In this document: one piece after another, positions 10,559 through 20,473 of the stretch
Position numbering within the stretch: the first letter of the stretch is position 1
Layout of the letters: every line of letters starts with the position of its first letter
Origin: Halomonas litopenaei
GTDB taxonomy: Bacteria; Pseudomonadota; Gammaproteobacteria; Pseudomonadales; Halomonadaceae
Reading direction: 5' to 3'
DNA: 64,000 bases
Assembly (NCBI RefSeq): GCF_003045775.1
Contig: NZ_PXNS01000001.1
Coordinates: 496,001 to 560,000 of the forward strand
The notes under the pieces: generated by a model
What the model saw: only the letters and a program-made list of their open reading frames with translations
Database searches by the model: none
What the model was told of the DNA's origin: nothing
Translations under genes and position numbers: made by a program

Positions 10559-11307
10559 ACCAGACTCTCGACAGGCCAACTGCTTCACCGGCGGTCGGCG
10601 CCCATGGCGACGAGGCGCTCAGTCTAGCGGACGTCAACGCCTTCTACGGCGAGTCGCATATCCTGCATGGCGTGGAGCTGCGCGTGAAGCGGGGAGAGCT
10701 GGTGACCCTGCTGGGGCGCAACGGGGCCGGACGCAGCACCACCCTGAAGACCATCATGAACATGGTCGGTTCGCGCAGTGGCTCGATCAAGATCAACGGC
10801 CAGGAGACCCTGGGCATGAAGCCTCATCACATCCCGCGTCTGGGGGTCGGCTACTGCCCTGAGGAGCGTGGCATCTTCGCCAGTCTCGACGTCGAGGAGA
10901 ACCTGCTGCTGCCGCCCACCGTGCGCTCGGGCGGAATGAGCCTGGATGACATCTACGCCATGTTCCCCAACCTCTACGAGCGGCGTCGCAGTCAGGGGAC
11001 GCGGCTGTCCGGCGGCGAGCAGCAAATGCTGGCGATGGCCCGCATCCTGCGTACCGGGGCCGAGATCCTGCTGCTAGACGAGATCACCGAGGGGCTGGCA
11101 CCGGTCATCAACCAGAAGCTCGCCGAGGTGCTGATTACCCTCAAGTCTCGGGGCATGACCATCGTGCTGGTGGAGCAGAACTTCCGCTTCGCCGCGCCCC
11201 TGGCCGATCGCCACTTCGTGATGGAACACGGTCGCATCATCGAGACCATCGAGGCGCGTGATCTGGACGCTCGTCGTGAGCACCTCAACAGCCTGCTCGG
11301 GGTCTAG
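10555..11307 (+). CDS. LIV-type ABC transporter ATP-binding protein (LivF-like), Walker A lysine replaced
   Basis: Second ATPase of the importer, 250 residues. The signature LSGGEQQMLAMAR and Walker B EILLLDEITEGLAP are intact. The Walker A loop reads GRNGAGRST: the invariant lysine that contacts the ATP phosphates is arginine at residue 60 (codon CGC, 10732-10734). The other half-site, from the LivG partner, is canonical, so the pair may have one weak and one normal ATP site, or arginine may be tolerated. The start overlaps the upstream stop. The gene lies 139 bp before the binding protein. Confidence 0.92.
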   Translation: MNQTLDRPTASPAVGAHGDEALSLADVNAFYGESHILHGVELRVKRGELVTLLGRNGAGRSTTLKTIMNMVGSRSGSIKINGQETLGMKPHHIPRLGVGYCPEERGIFASLDVEENLLLPPTVRSGGMSLDDIYAMFPNLYERRRSQGTRLSGGEQQMLAMARILRTGAEILLLDEITEGLAPVINQKLAEVLITLKSRGMTIVLVEQNFRFAAPLADRHFVMEHGRIIETIEARDLDARREHLNSLLGV

Positions 11308-11446
11308 TGTCCATGGCCGCTGTCTTCCAGGCCTTAGAGGACCTTTGCATCAACCACAAGATGTCCGGCAGTAGCCGTTCAACAACCACTTTCTAAACAA
11401 CAACCTATTCAACAACAACAAGGGCCGCTGGCCCCAGGAGCCTCCC

Positions 11447-12694
11447 ATGACCAAGGTACACGCTTCCTCCCCCCGTCTTGCCCGCCGCCACCTGGCCCTG
11501 GCGGTCGCCGCCGCCACCGGCCTGGGCCTGGCATCGTCGGCCATGGCGCAGGACGCCATCAGCGATGGCGAGGTGCGTATCGGCTATCTGGCCGACATGT
11601 CCGGCACCTACCGTGACCTGGCCGGCCCCGGCGGCCTCGAAGCGCTGAAGATGGCGGTAGAGGACTTCGGCGGCGAAGTCGCCGGTGCCCCCATCGAGGT
11701 GTTCAGCGCCGACGACCGCAACAGCGCCGACGTGGGCGCCAACACCGTGCGCGGCTGGGTCGACCAGCAGAACGTCGACCTGGTGGCCGGCATGGTCGCC
11801 TCCTCGGTGTCCATCGCCGTGACCAAGGTGCTGGAGGAGGCCGGCGGTCTGGCCATCATTTCCGGCTCGGCGGCCTCGAGCATCACCAACGAACACTGCA
11901 CCCCGAACCATATTCACTACGTCTATGACACCTATCCGCTGGCCAACGGTACCGCCAAGGCGGTGGTCGAGCAGGGCGGCGACAGCTGGTTCATGCTCAC
12001 CGCCGACTACGCCTTCGGTCATGCCCTCGAGAGCGACGTGGAAAAGGTGGTCACCGACAACGGTGGCACCATCATCGATCGCGTTCGCCATCCGTTCCCG
12101 ACCAGCGACTTCTCCTCCTACATCCTTCAGGCCCAGGGCTCTGGCGCCAAGATCGTCGGTCTGGCCAACGCCGGCTCCGACACCGTCAACGCGATCAAGA
12201 CGGCCAGCCAGTTTGGCCTGACCCAGAGTGGCCAGCAGCTGGCCGGCCTGCTGATCTTCCTCAACGACGTCCATGCCATGGGCCTGGAGACGACTCAGGG
12301 CCTGTTGTTGACCACCGGCTGGTACTGGGACATGGATGACGAGTCCCGCGAGTGGGCCGAGCGCTACTTCGAGCGGGTGGGCAAGATGCCGACCATGGTT
12401 CAGGCCGGCATCTACTCCAGCACCACCCAGTACCTGAAGGCGCTGGAAGACGCCGGCACCGACGATCCTGCCACCGTCAGGGCCAAGCTGGGCGAGGCGC
12501 CGATCAACGACTTCTTCGCTCGCAATGGCCAGATTCGCGAGGATGGTCGCATGGTGCATGACATGTACCTGGCCGAGGTGAAGGCTCCCGCCGACTCCGA
12601 GGGCGAGTGGGACCTTTACGAGATCCAGGCCACGATCCCGGCCGAAGAGGCCTACCGTCCGCTGTCCGAGAGTTCCTGCAAGCTCGTCAACTGA
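11447..12694 (+). CDS. HAAT-family periplasmic substrate-binding protein
   Basis: Captures the ligand in the periplasm for the LivHM-type permease. The 415-residue precursor has a Sec signal peptide ending AMA-QD (cleavage near residue 35), then a Peripla_BP_6 domain beginning VRIGYLADMSGTY. A good AGGAG precedes the ATG. The 139-bp gap upstream contains an A/C-rich, GC-poor leader (about 11385-11420, many AAC triplets) that may help translation of this abundant component. A strong hairpin follows the gene. The substrate is unknown; branched-chain amino acids, short amides or an organic acid are all possible for the family. Confidence 0.92.
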   Translation: MTKVHASSPRLARRHLALAVAAATGLGLASSAMAQDAISDGEVRIGYLADMSGTYRDLAGPGGLEALKMAVEDFGGEVAGAPIEVFSADDRNSADVGANTVRGWVDQQNVDLVAGMVASSVSIAVTKVLEEAGGLAIISGSAASSITNEHCTPNHIHYVYDTYPLANGTAKAVVEQGGDSWFMLTADYAFGHALESDVEKVVTDNGGTIIDRVRHPFPTSDFSSYILQAQGSGAKIVGLANAGSDTVNAIKTASQFGLTQSGQQLAGLLIFLNDVHAMGLETTQGLLLTTGWYWDMDDESREWAERYFERVGKMPTMVQAGIYSSTTQYLKALEDAGTDDPATVRAKLGEAPINDFFARNGQIREDGRMVHDMYLAEVKAPADSEGEWDLYEIQATIPAEEAYRPLSESSCKLVN

Positions 12695-12714
12695 GCCGCC
12701 CGCGCTCGATCTAC

Positions 12715-12742
12715 GCCGGGGTCACCAGGGTGGTGCCCCGGC
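12715..12742 (+). other. Stable mRNA hairpin between binding-protein and permease genes
   Basis: GCCGGGG (12715-12721) pairs with CCCCGGC (12736-12742), and an inner CACC/GGTG helix is separated by one bulged base. There is no T-run, so it is not a full terminator. Such hairpins after binding-protein genes are known to protect the upstream mRNA and lower permease expression; that role is inferred here. Confidence 0.6.
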
Positions 12743-12764
12743 CTGATGCTCAAGGGAAATCATC

Positions 12765-13652
12765 ATGACCATGATATTCGGCGTACCGCTGGCGGTGTTC
12801 ATGGGCCAGCTGATGCTGGGGCTGATCAACGGCGCCTTCTATGCGCTGCTCAGCCTGGGGCTGGCGGTCATCTTCGGTCTGCTGAAGATCGTCAATTTCG
12901 CCCACGGCGCCCAGTACATGCTGGGTGCCTTTGCTGCACTGCTCGGGGCTCAGTACCTGGGCATCAACTACTGGCTGGCGCTGTTGCTGGTGCCGCTGGT
13001 GGTCGGCGCCTTCGGTGCTCTGCTCGAGCGTCTGGTGCTGCGGCGCATCGCCCACCTGGATCACCTCTATGGGCTGCTGCTGACCTTCGGCCTGGCGCTG
13101 ATCTTCGAGGGTAGCCTGATCAACCTGTTCGGCGTGTCCGGGGCCAGCTACCCGATTCCCGAGGCGTTGAGCGGCGGCATCAAGCTGCCCTTCATGTTCC
13201 TGCCGACCTATCGCGGCTGGGTGCTGGTGGCGGCCCTGGTGGTATGCCTGGGCACCTGGTTCATCATCGAGCGAACCCGGCTTGGCGCCTACCTGCGGGC
13301 GGGCACCGAGAACCCCGCCTTGATGCAGGCCTTCGGCGTCAACGTGCCGCTGCTGGTCACCCTGACCTACGGCTTCGGGGTGGCCCTGGCGGCCTTCGCC
13401 GGGGTACTCGCCGCGCCCTTGTACCCGGTGTCACCGACCATGGGCTCGAGTCTGTTGATCGTGGTCTTCGCGGTGGTGGTGATCGGCGGCATGGGCTCGA
13501 TCCTCGGTGCCATCCTGACCGGTCTTGCCATGGGGCTGATCGAGGGGCTGACCAAGGTGTACTACCCGGAGGCAGCCAACACCGTGATCTTCCTGGTGAT
13601 GATCATGGTGCTGATGCTGAGGCCCGCCGGGCTGTTTGGAAAGGAGGCCTGA
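12765..13652 (+). CDS. LIV-type ABC transporter permease (LivH-like)
   Basis: Integral inner-membrane subunit, 295 residues, with about eight hydrophobic segments. The LivH hallmark GAFYALLSLGLAVIFGLLKIVNFAHGA lies within residues 20-50, and a late GMGSILGAILTGLAMGLIEG segment is at residues 240-265. It has normal family length. It is followed after one base by the LivM-like gene. Together they form the translocation pore for the ligand delivered by the binding protein. Confidence 0.94.
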   Translation: MTMIFGVPLAVFMGQLMLGLINGAFYALLSLGLAVIFGLLKIVNFAHGAQYMLGAFAALLGAQYLGINYWLALLLVPLVVGAFGALLERLVLRRIAHLDHLYGLLLTFGLALIFEGSLINLFGVSGASYPIPEALSGGIKLPFMFLPTYRGWVLVAALVVCLGTWFIIERTRLGAYLRAGTENPALMQAFGVNVPLLVTLTYGFGVALAAFAGVLAAPLYPVSPTMGSSLLIVVFAVVVIGGMGSILGAILTGLAMGLIEGLTKVYYPEAANTVIFLVMIMVLMLRPAGLFGKEA

Positions 13653-13653
13653 G

Positions 13654-14640
13654 ATGTCCACAACCACTACTTCGCCGACGCCGACTCAGACCCGGGCCCG
13701 CGCCGCGCGCCGACGCCAGGGCATGCTGATGATCGTGTTGCTGGCCATCGCCCTGGTCGCGCCGCTGTTTGCCTACCCGGTGTTCCTGATGAAGGTGCTG
13801 TGCTTCGCGCTGTTCGCCTGTGCCTTCAACCTGCTGCTGGGCTTCGCCGGACTGTTGTCCTTCGGCCACGCCGCCTTTCTCGCCACCGGGGGCTACGTCA
13901 CCGGCTTTCTGCTGTCGAGCTATCCGGGCCTGACGCCGGAACTCGGGATCGTCGTCGGCACCCTGGCGGCGGTGATCCTCGGCACCCTGTTTGGGGCGCT
14001 GGCGATCCGTCGTCAGGGCATCTACTTCGCCATGGTGACCCTGGCGCTGGCCCAGATGATGTTCTTCTTCTACATCCAGGCGCCCTTCACCGGGGGCGAG
14101 GATGGCCTGCACGGTGTGCCGCGGGGCAAGCTGCTGGGGCTGATCGATCTGTCCGACAACCTGGCGATGTACTACGTGGTGCTGGCGATCTTCGTGATCG
14201 GCTTCGCCATCATCCAGCGCACCGTGCACTCGCCCTTCGGTCAGGTGCTCAAGGCCATCCGCGAGAACGAGCCACGGGCGGTGTCACTGGGCTACAACGT
14301 CGACGCCTACAAGCTGGTGGCCTTCGTCATCTCGGCGGGGCTTGCTGGCCTTGCCGGCGCGACCAAGACGGTGGTGTTCCAGCTTGCCTCGCTCACCGAT
14401 GCCCACTGGCACATGTCCGGCGAGGTCATCCTGATGACCCTGGTCGGTGGTGTCGGCACCCTGTTCGGCCCGCTGGTCGGCGCTGGCCTGGTGGTCAGCC
14501 TGCAGACTCAGCTGGCGCAGTCGCCGCTGGGCAACTGGGTCAGCGTCATCCTGGGGTCCATCTTCGTGCTCTGCGTGCTGAGCTTTCGCAGCGGTATCGT
14601 CGGCGAGATCCAGAACATGGTGCGCAAGAACTTCAAATAG
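13654..14640 (+). CDS. LIV-type ABC transporter permease (LivM-like)
   Basis: Second permease subunit, 328 residues, with about nine hydrophobic segments. The family block LLLGFAGLLSFGHAAFLATG sits near residues 55-75. The open frame begins at 13636, but an excellent AAGGAGG at 13641-13647 selects the ATG at 13654. The last gene of the importer operon, it ends at a strong terminator immediately downstream. Confidence 0.94.
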   Translation: MSTTTTSPTPTQTRARAARRRQGMLMIVLLAIALVAPLFAYPVFLMKVLCFALFACAFNLLLGFAGLLSFGHAAFLATGGYVTGFLLSSYPGLTPELGIVVGTLAAVILGTLFGALAIRRQGIYFAMVTLALAQMMFFFYIQAPFTGGEDGLHGVPRGKLLGLIDLSDNLAMYYVVLAIFVIGFAIIQRTVHSPFGQVLKAIRENEPRAVSLGYNVDAYKLVAFVISAGLAGLAGATKTVVFQLASLTDAHWHMSGEVILMTLVGGVGTLFGPLVGAGLVVSLQTQLAQSPLGNWVSVILGSIFVLCVLSFRSGIVGEIQNMVRKNFK

Positions 14641-14668
14641 ACACGGCGATTGCCGCTGTTCTCCCGCT

Positions 14669-14695
14669 GCCCGGCCTCAAGGCCGGGCTTTTTTT
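14669..14695 (+). terminator. Intrinsic terminator of the importer operon
   Basis: Perfect 8-bp stem GCCCGGCC / GGCCGGGC (14669-14676 with 14681-14688), TCAA loop, then seven T (14689-14695). Confidence 0.93.
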
Positions 14696-14756
14696 GTCAG
14701 GATTTTTATCTCAGGGTGGAGTGCGTGGTTTTGATGTGGAGAAAAATATTGAAGAT

Positions 14757-15392
14757 ATGGTGAAATATAATGAGAACGCCTGGAGGTTGGGTGCAGTTGA
14801 TGCGGGATACGTTCTGTTTGGAATGTACTATACCGGGGGTGGCGTCGAGAAAAACAAAGGAGTTGCATTAAGATATCTATTGGATTCAGCTAGGCTAGGT
14901 TTTATTAGATCGCAAAGACAATTGGGCGTGGCATATAGGGGGCTAACTTTACGTGACTTGGTGGATAAAGATGAAGCTGCAGCATTCGAATGGTTTTTAT
15001 TGGCTGCAGAGCAAGGAGATAGGACTTCTGCAACGAATGTGGCAGTGTTTCTTCACGAAGGAAGAGGTGTAGATAAAGATGACGATGAGGCATTTCGTTG
15101 GTTTTCTAGGACGGAGGATATGCCTTATGGCCGCGATACATCAGGGTTTAGAGGGCTGGCAGCATTTTATGAAAAAGGTATCGGTACCGACATAGATCTC
15201 GTCCAAGTCTATAAATATTACGACCTTCTCTCCCCCGGCAGCGCCCCCGACAAAGCCCGCCTTGAAGAACAAATGACCCCTGAGCAGATCCGTGAGGCGA
15301 TCCGACTTTCTCGCCAGTGGCAGGAAGAACACAATATCTTTGTTCCCAGCTACTACGGCCTGGAGTATCAGGAGGATGGGACCTTTCAATAG
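14757..15392 (+). pseudogene. 5'-truncated Sel1-repeat protein gene, mosaic in base composition
   Basis: Encodes three to four Sel1/TPR-like repeats (for example YLLDSARLGFIRSQRQLG and WFLLAAEQGDRTSATNVA), normally protein-protein interaction modules of exported or regulatory proteins. The coding frame runs back to the T-tail of the importer terminator with no plausible ribosome site. The first in-frame ATG is at 14757 and a GTG lies at 14721. No signal peptide or N-terminal domain is present, so the 5' part and promoter seem lost. Bases 14700 to about 15190 are AT-rich with AGA, ATA and TTA codons; the last 200 bp revert to the GC-rich style of the neighbours. It ends at its own terminator. 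Residual expression cannot be excluded. Confidence 0.6.
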
Positions 15393-15443
15393 CCGCAGAT
15401 GGCAGGCAATAGGAGACAAGGCTTTTGGTGACCAGATGTCGAA

Positions 15444-15478
15444 GGCCCTCGATACGAAAGCGTATCGAGGGCCTTTTT
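15444..15478 (+). terminator. Intrinsic terminator after the Sel1 gene
   Basis: Perfect 13-bp stem GGCCCTCGATACG / CGTATCGAGGGCC (15444-15456 with 15461-15473), AAAG loop, then five T. It lies between the Sel1 gene and the convergent LysR gene. Confidence 0.92.
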
Positions 15479-15489
15479 GTCGCTGGGGG

Positions 15490-16419
15490 TTAATCGGATG
15501 GCGCTGGCTCGTCGATGCCTCGCCTGTCGCGATATCGCGGTGGCAGGCGCTCTGCGAGGTGCTCGGCGAGGTAGTCGATGACCACGCGGACCTTGGGGGA
15601 GCGGTGGCGGTGGTGGGGGGTGACGGCCCAGACGCCGGTATCGCTGTGACGGTAGGTGTCGAGTACCGAGACCAGCTCACCCTGGGCCAGATGGTGCTCG
15701 ACGTAGTAGTCGGGAAGCTGACCCAGGCCCACGCCCTTCAGCACGGCGTCGAGCAGGGCCGGGCCGGAGTTGCCCTGCCAGGGCCCCTTGATCGCCACTT
15801 CCCGGGGAATGCCGTCGACGGCGAAGCGCCAGCGATCGCGTGAGCCATGCAGACAGCGGTGATGCTTCAGCTCGGACAGGGCGTGGGGCTGCGAATAGCG
15901 CTGGAAGTAGTCGGGGGAGCCCACCACGTACTCGCGGCGATCGGCCAGACGACGGGCGATCATGGTGCTGTCCTCCAGCGTGCCCATGCGGATGCCGATA
16001 TCGAAGCCTTCCTCGATCAGGTCCACCTGGCGGTTGGTGAAGTGCAGGCGCACGCCGAGCTGGGGGTACTGGATCAACAGGTCATTGATCAGAGGCGCCA
16101 CGTAGCGCTCGCCAAAGGTGGTGGCGCAGGTCAGCGCCAGCTCGCCCCTGGGGTGAGCCTCGAAGTCCTTGACCACGGCGTCGGCCTCGCGAAAGCCGTC
16201 GACCAGTGCCTCGCATTGTTGATAGTAGAGCCGACCGGCCTCGGTCAGGCTTATCTGGCGGGTGGTGCGATACAGAAGCGGCGTATCGAGGCGGCTTTCC
16301 AGGGCGGCCACCTGTCGGCTGACGTGGGAGCTGGATACACCCAGGCGTCGGGCGGCGGCGGCAAAGGACTTCAGGCGCACCACCTCGATAAAGGCTTCAA
16401 TGCCGGCCCAAGGATGCAT
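15490..16419 (-). CDS. LysR-family regulator, divergent from frmA
   Basis: LysR-type regulator of 309 residues, with the N-terminal helix-turn-helix (FAAAARRLGVSSSHVSRQVA, residues about 19-38) and the LysR substrate-binding fold. The ATG at 16419 has GGAG about 7 nt upstream, while an ATG 12 nt earlier has none. It is divergent from the formaldehyde dehydrogenase gene with a 184-bp gap that holds a perfect 9-bp dyad, so regulation of frmA-fghA and of itself is likely. The effector is unknown. The sequence resembles the large CrgA/DsdC-like group of proteobacterial LysR proteins. Confidence 0.88.
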   Translation of the reverse strand: MHPWAGIEAFIEVVRLKSFAAAARRLGVSSSHVSRQVAALESRLDTPLLYRTTRQISLTEAGRLYYQQCEALVDGFREADAVVKDFEAHPRGELALTCATTFGERYVAPLINDLLIQYPQLGVRLHFTNRQVDLIEEGFDIGIRMGTLEDSTMIARRLADRREYVVGSPDYFQRYSQPHALSELKHHRCLHGSRDRWRFAVDGIPREVAIKGPWQGNSGPALLDAVLKGVGLGQLPDYYVEHHLAQGELVSVLDTYRHSDTGVWAVTPHHRHRSPKVRVVIDYLAEHLAERLPPRYRDRRGIDEPAPSD

Positions 16420-16428
16420 GGCGCTCTC

Positions 16429-16452
16429 CATTGTTGCGAGACAGCAACAATG
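16429..16452. promoter_or_regulatory. Perfect dyad in the LysR/frmA gap
   Basis: CATTGTTGC (16429-16437), 6 bp, GCAACAATG (16444-16452): a perfect 9+9 inverted repeat starting 10 bp upstream of the LysR ATG. Its size and position fit a LysR operator used for autoregulation, with the target gene frmA starting 150 bp away. Confidence 0.6.
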
Positions 16453-16546
16453 TTATGCCGAATGCGTGCTTTATCCCAGTCCGTAGCGAGGTCTAGACTG
16501 TGGTCATCATCCACCGGGTCAGGATGACCCGTGCCCCTTACGTTAG

Positions 16547-17713
<1,167 letters not shown>

Positions 17714-17746
17714 GCCGGTAGCATCGAGACGGCGCTGATGAGGCCA

Positions 17747-17781
17747 CGCCCGCCTGACCCAAGCGATGGGCCAGGCGGGCG
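17747..17781 (+). other. Hairpin between frmA and fghA
   Basis: CGCCCGCCTG (17747-17756) pairs with CAGGCGGGCG (17772-17781), with a 15-nt loop that can form an inner CCC/GGG helix. No T-run, so it may stabilise or partially terminate the frmA transcript. The rest of the 209-bp gap shows no gene. Confidence 0.5.
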
Positions 17782-17922
17782 CCGATTGGCGGTGAGTCGA
17801 ATGCTGGCGCAGTATTGATGCCAGCTCGCCCCACCGCCAGACGGCCGCGTCGTCCGCCAGAACGCACCGCGTCGTTTTATCCGCCCCGGACCTCGGGGCT
17901 TCATCGTTGAGGGGAAGTCGCC

Positions 17923-18780
17923 ATGTCCATGAGCGAACATCTGGAACTGGTCAGCGCCAATCGCAGCTTCGGCGGCTGGCACAAGCGCTATCGTCATCAT
18001 TCGCGGGCGCTGGACTGCGAGATGACCTTCGCCATCTATCTGCCGCCCCAGGCCGAGACGGAAAAGGTGCCGCTGCTGTGGTGGCTGTCGGGGCTGACCT
18101 GCACCGACGAAAACTTCATGCAGAAGGCCGGTGCCCATCGGCTGGCGGCGGAACTGGGCATCGCCATCCTCTGCCCCGACACCAGTCCCAGGGGGACCGA
18201 CCTGCCGGGTGAGCACGACAGCTATGATCTGGGCTCCGGGGCGGGCTTCTACGTCAACGCCACCCAGGAGCCTTGGAAGGCCCACTACCGGATGTACGAC
18301 TACGTCACCGAAGAGCTGCCTTCGGTGGTTCGTCAGCACTTCCCGCTCAACGGTCGCGAGTCCATCAGTGGTCACTCCATGGGAGGCCACGGTGCCCTGA
18401 TTCTGGCGCTGCGCAAGCCGGGGCACTACCGCTCGGTGTCGGCGTTCTCGCCGATCGTCAACCCGACCCAGTGCCCCTGGGGGCGCAAGGCTTTCTCGGC
18501 CTATCTGGGCGAGGATTCCAGCAAGTGGACCCAGTACGACGCCTGTGAACTGGTGGCCCGTGGCGCCTCACGTCAGCCGTTGTTCATCGACCAGGGCGAC
18601 GCCGATGACTTCCTCGATGAGCAGTTGTGTCCAGAGCGGCTCGAGGCGGTCTGTGCCGAGCGCGATCACCCGCTGATCCTGCGTCGCCAGCCCGGCTACG
18701 ACCACAGCTACTTCTTCATCGCGACCTTTATCGAGGATCACCTGCGCTACCACGCCGAGAAGCTCTACGCCAAGCGCTGA
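17923..18780 (+). CDS. fghA: S-formylglutathione hydrolase
   Basis: Hydrolyses S-formylglutathione to formate and glutathione, the step after FrmA. The 285-residue alpha/beta hydrolase of the esterase-D family has the nucleophile elbow SGHSMGGHGAL (residues about 147-157). The catalytic Asp lies in DQGDADDF and the His in YDHSYFF near the C-terminus. A GAGGGGAAG ribosome site precedes the ATG. Formate made here can be oxidised by the formate dehydrogenase encoded at 30.3-35.0 kb. Confidence 0.96.
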   Translation: MSMSEHLELVSANRSFGGWHKRYRHHSRALDCEMTFAIYLPPQAETEKVPLLWWLSGLTCTDENFMQKAGAHRLAAELGIAILCPDTSPRGTDLPGEHDSYDLGSGAGFYVNATQEPWKAHYRMYDYVTEELPSVVRQHFPLNGRESISGHSMGGHGALILALRKPGHYRSVSAFSPIVNPTQCPWGRKAFSAYLGEDSSKWTQYDACELVARGASRQPLFIDQGDADDFLDEQLCPERLEAVCAERDHPLILRRQPGYDHSYFFIATFIEDHLRYHAEKLYAKR

Positions 18781-18822
18781 GCGAGACTTCTCGCCAACCT
18801 GCAGTACCCTCCAAGGTATCCA

Positions 18823-18856
18823 CCACGGCCCCCGATCATCGGGGGCCGTGGCGTTT
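18823..18856 (+). terminator. Probable terminator of fghA
   Basis: CCACGGCCCCCG (18823-18834) pairs perfectly with CGGGGGCCGTGG (18840-18851), 5-nt loop, followed by CGTTTCT. The T-run is short, so efficiency is uncertain. Confidence 0.6.
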
Positions 18857-19348
18857 CTGGGCTCTTGATTCTTGGGTCCAGAATTTCTGCGGCCTGAACT
18901 TCCGGGCCATGGAGTGGGAGAAGAGAGTGCTGGGTTTGGCGTGTCCGGGCAGGGGGGGCGTGCGCTGGCTGGCGAGCCAAAGGCGGCGTCCCGGCAAGGC
19001 ATCGCCGGGTCGCCTGGAGAGATAGCCCTGTCGTGAATGGGGAAATATGGCCGATCCTTTGCCTTGTCAGATGACAGATGCGACCTCGTCATAGTCACCA
19101 GCGACATCATTGTCGGAGACGACTGGTCAAGCGGCAGCCGATAGCGATTATTGTGATGCCGAGACTCAGTCGCCAGGCGTAAAGTCGTCGGAGAAAAGCA
19201 CGGACGCTCCTGCCTGCGATACCCGTAGCGACGCTGGCAACGTCGAGGGTGTCGACACCATGCGCGAGTCCTGTTCCGTTTACGACGTCGCGATAACAAC
19301 AAATGGACGTGACGGTACCTCGTGGCTTGCGACGAGGAGGCCGACGCT
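18857..19348. other. Long non-coding gap upstream of gbdR
   Basis: About 490 bp with no credible gene on either strand. The only clear element is a perfect 12-bp palindrome GGTGTCGACACC at 19248-19259, about 90 bp before the gbdR start, which could be an operator. No convincing promoter pair was found by eye. Confidence 0.45.
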
Positions 19349-20473
19349 GTGGAGAAGATGACCATGACCCTGCCCAGCCGGCCCGAGGGGCCACAGACCG
19401 TAGGTTTTCTGCTGCTCGAGCATTTCACCCTGATCTCGCTGGCCTCGGCCATCGAGCCGCTGCGCATGGCCAACCAGTTATCGGGCCAGGAACTCTATCG
19501 CTGGTTCACCCTGAGCCTGGATGGTGCGCCGCTTCAGGCCAGCGACGGCCTGACCGTGACGCCGGACTCGTCGATCACGGTGCCGCTGTCGCTGGACATG
19601 GTCGTGGTCTGCGGCGGCGTGGCGCCGACCCGCCATGTGCACCAGGGCCACGTCAGCTGGCTGAAGGCCCAGGCGCGCCATCTCAAGCGATTTGGCTCGG
19701 TGTGTACCGGCGCCTGGGCGCTGGCCCGGGCCGGGCTGCTCGAGGGTTATGAGGTCAGCACCCATTGGGAATGCCAGGCAGCGCTGCAGGAGGCCTACCC
19801 GGGCATCGGCCTGACCTCGAAGCTGTTTGCCATGGACCGGGACCGCTTCACCTGCTCCGGCGGCACGGCGCCGCTGGACATGATGCTGACGCTGATCGGG
19901 CGTGACCATGGGCGCGAGCTGGCGGCGGGCATTTCCGACATGTTCGTGTGCGATCGGGTGCGTGGCGAGCAGGACCAGCAGCGGGTGCCGCTCAAGCATA
20001 TGCTCGGCACCACCCAGCCGCGACTGCAGGAGATCGTCGCGCTGATGGAGAACAACCTTGAAGAGCCCATCGACCTGGACGAACTGGCCCGCTATGTCAG
20101 CTTGTCGCGGCGCCAGCTGGAACGGCTGTTCCAGCGCAACCTGCACTGCTCGCCGTCGCGCTATTACATGCGCCTGCGGCTCAATCGCGCGCGTCAGCTG
20201 TTGAAGCAGACCTCGATGTCGATCATCGATATCGCCGCCGCCTGTGGCTTCGTCTCCACCCCGCACTTCTCCAAGTGCTACCGCGAGTGCTTCGGCCTGC
20301 CGCCGCGGGAGGAACGCCTGGGCTGGAGCGCCTTCTCACCGGTGGTGGCCGGTAGCACCGTATCCCCGCTGCTGGCGGCCGCCCCTGACGAACCGGTGTC
20401 CCGGGCGCTGTCGGCGTTGGAAGAAGCGCGCGGGGAGCCGACCTACGGCAGCTTCAAGGTGTTGCCCAAGTAG
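19349..20473 (+). CDS. gbdR: GbdR-like AraC-family activator of glycine betaine catabolism
   Basis: GATase1-like AraC-family regulator. In Pseudomonas, GbdR senses glycine betaine and dimethylglycine and activates gbc, dgc and sox genes. The product of about 374 residues has an N-terminal DJ-1/GATase-like domain (FLLLEHFTLISLASAIEPLR; FGSVCTGAWALARAGLL) and a C-terminal double helix-turn-helix (LARYVSLSRRQLERLFQ; DIAAACGFVSTPHFSK). The GTG at 19349 has AGGAGG with 8-nt spacing; ATGs at 19358 and 19364 are alternatives. The symbol rests on sequence style plus its position beside dgc genes. The substrate was not tested. Confidence 0.85.
   Translation: MEKMTMTLPSRPEGPQTVGFLLLEHFTLISLASAIEPLRMANQLSGQELYRWFTLSLDGAPLQASDGLTVTPDSSITVPLSLDMVVVCGGVAPTRHVHQGHVSWLKAQARHLKRFGSVCTGAWALARAGLLEGYEVSTHWECQAALQEAYPGIGLTSKLFAMDRDRFTCSGGTAPLDMMLTLIGRDHGRELAAGISDMFVCDRVRGEQDQQRVPLKHMLGTTQPRLQEIVALMENNLEEPIDLDELARYVSLSRRQLERLFQRNLHCSPSRYYMRLRLNRARQLLKQTSMSIIDIAAACGFVSTPHFSKCYRECFGLPPREERLGWSAFSPVVAGSTVSPLLAAAPDEPVSRALSALEEARGEPTYGSFKVLPK

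Noticed and set aside
13800..14756. Upstream half of the open frame leading into the Sel1 gene
   Set aside because: This part is an alternative frame of the LivM-like gene and crosses its terminator; only the part after the terminator has repeat-protein sequence.
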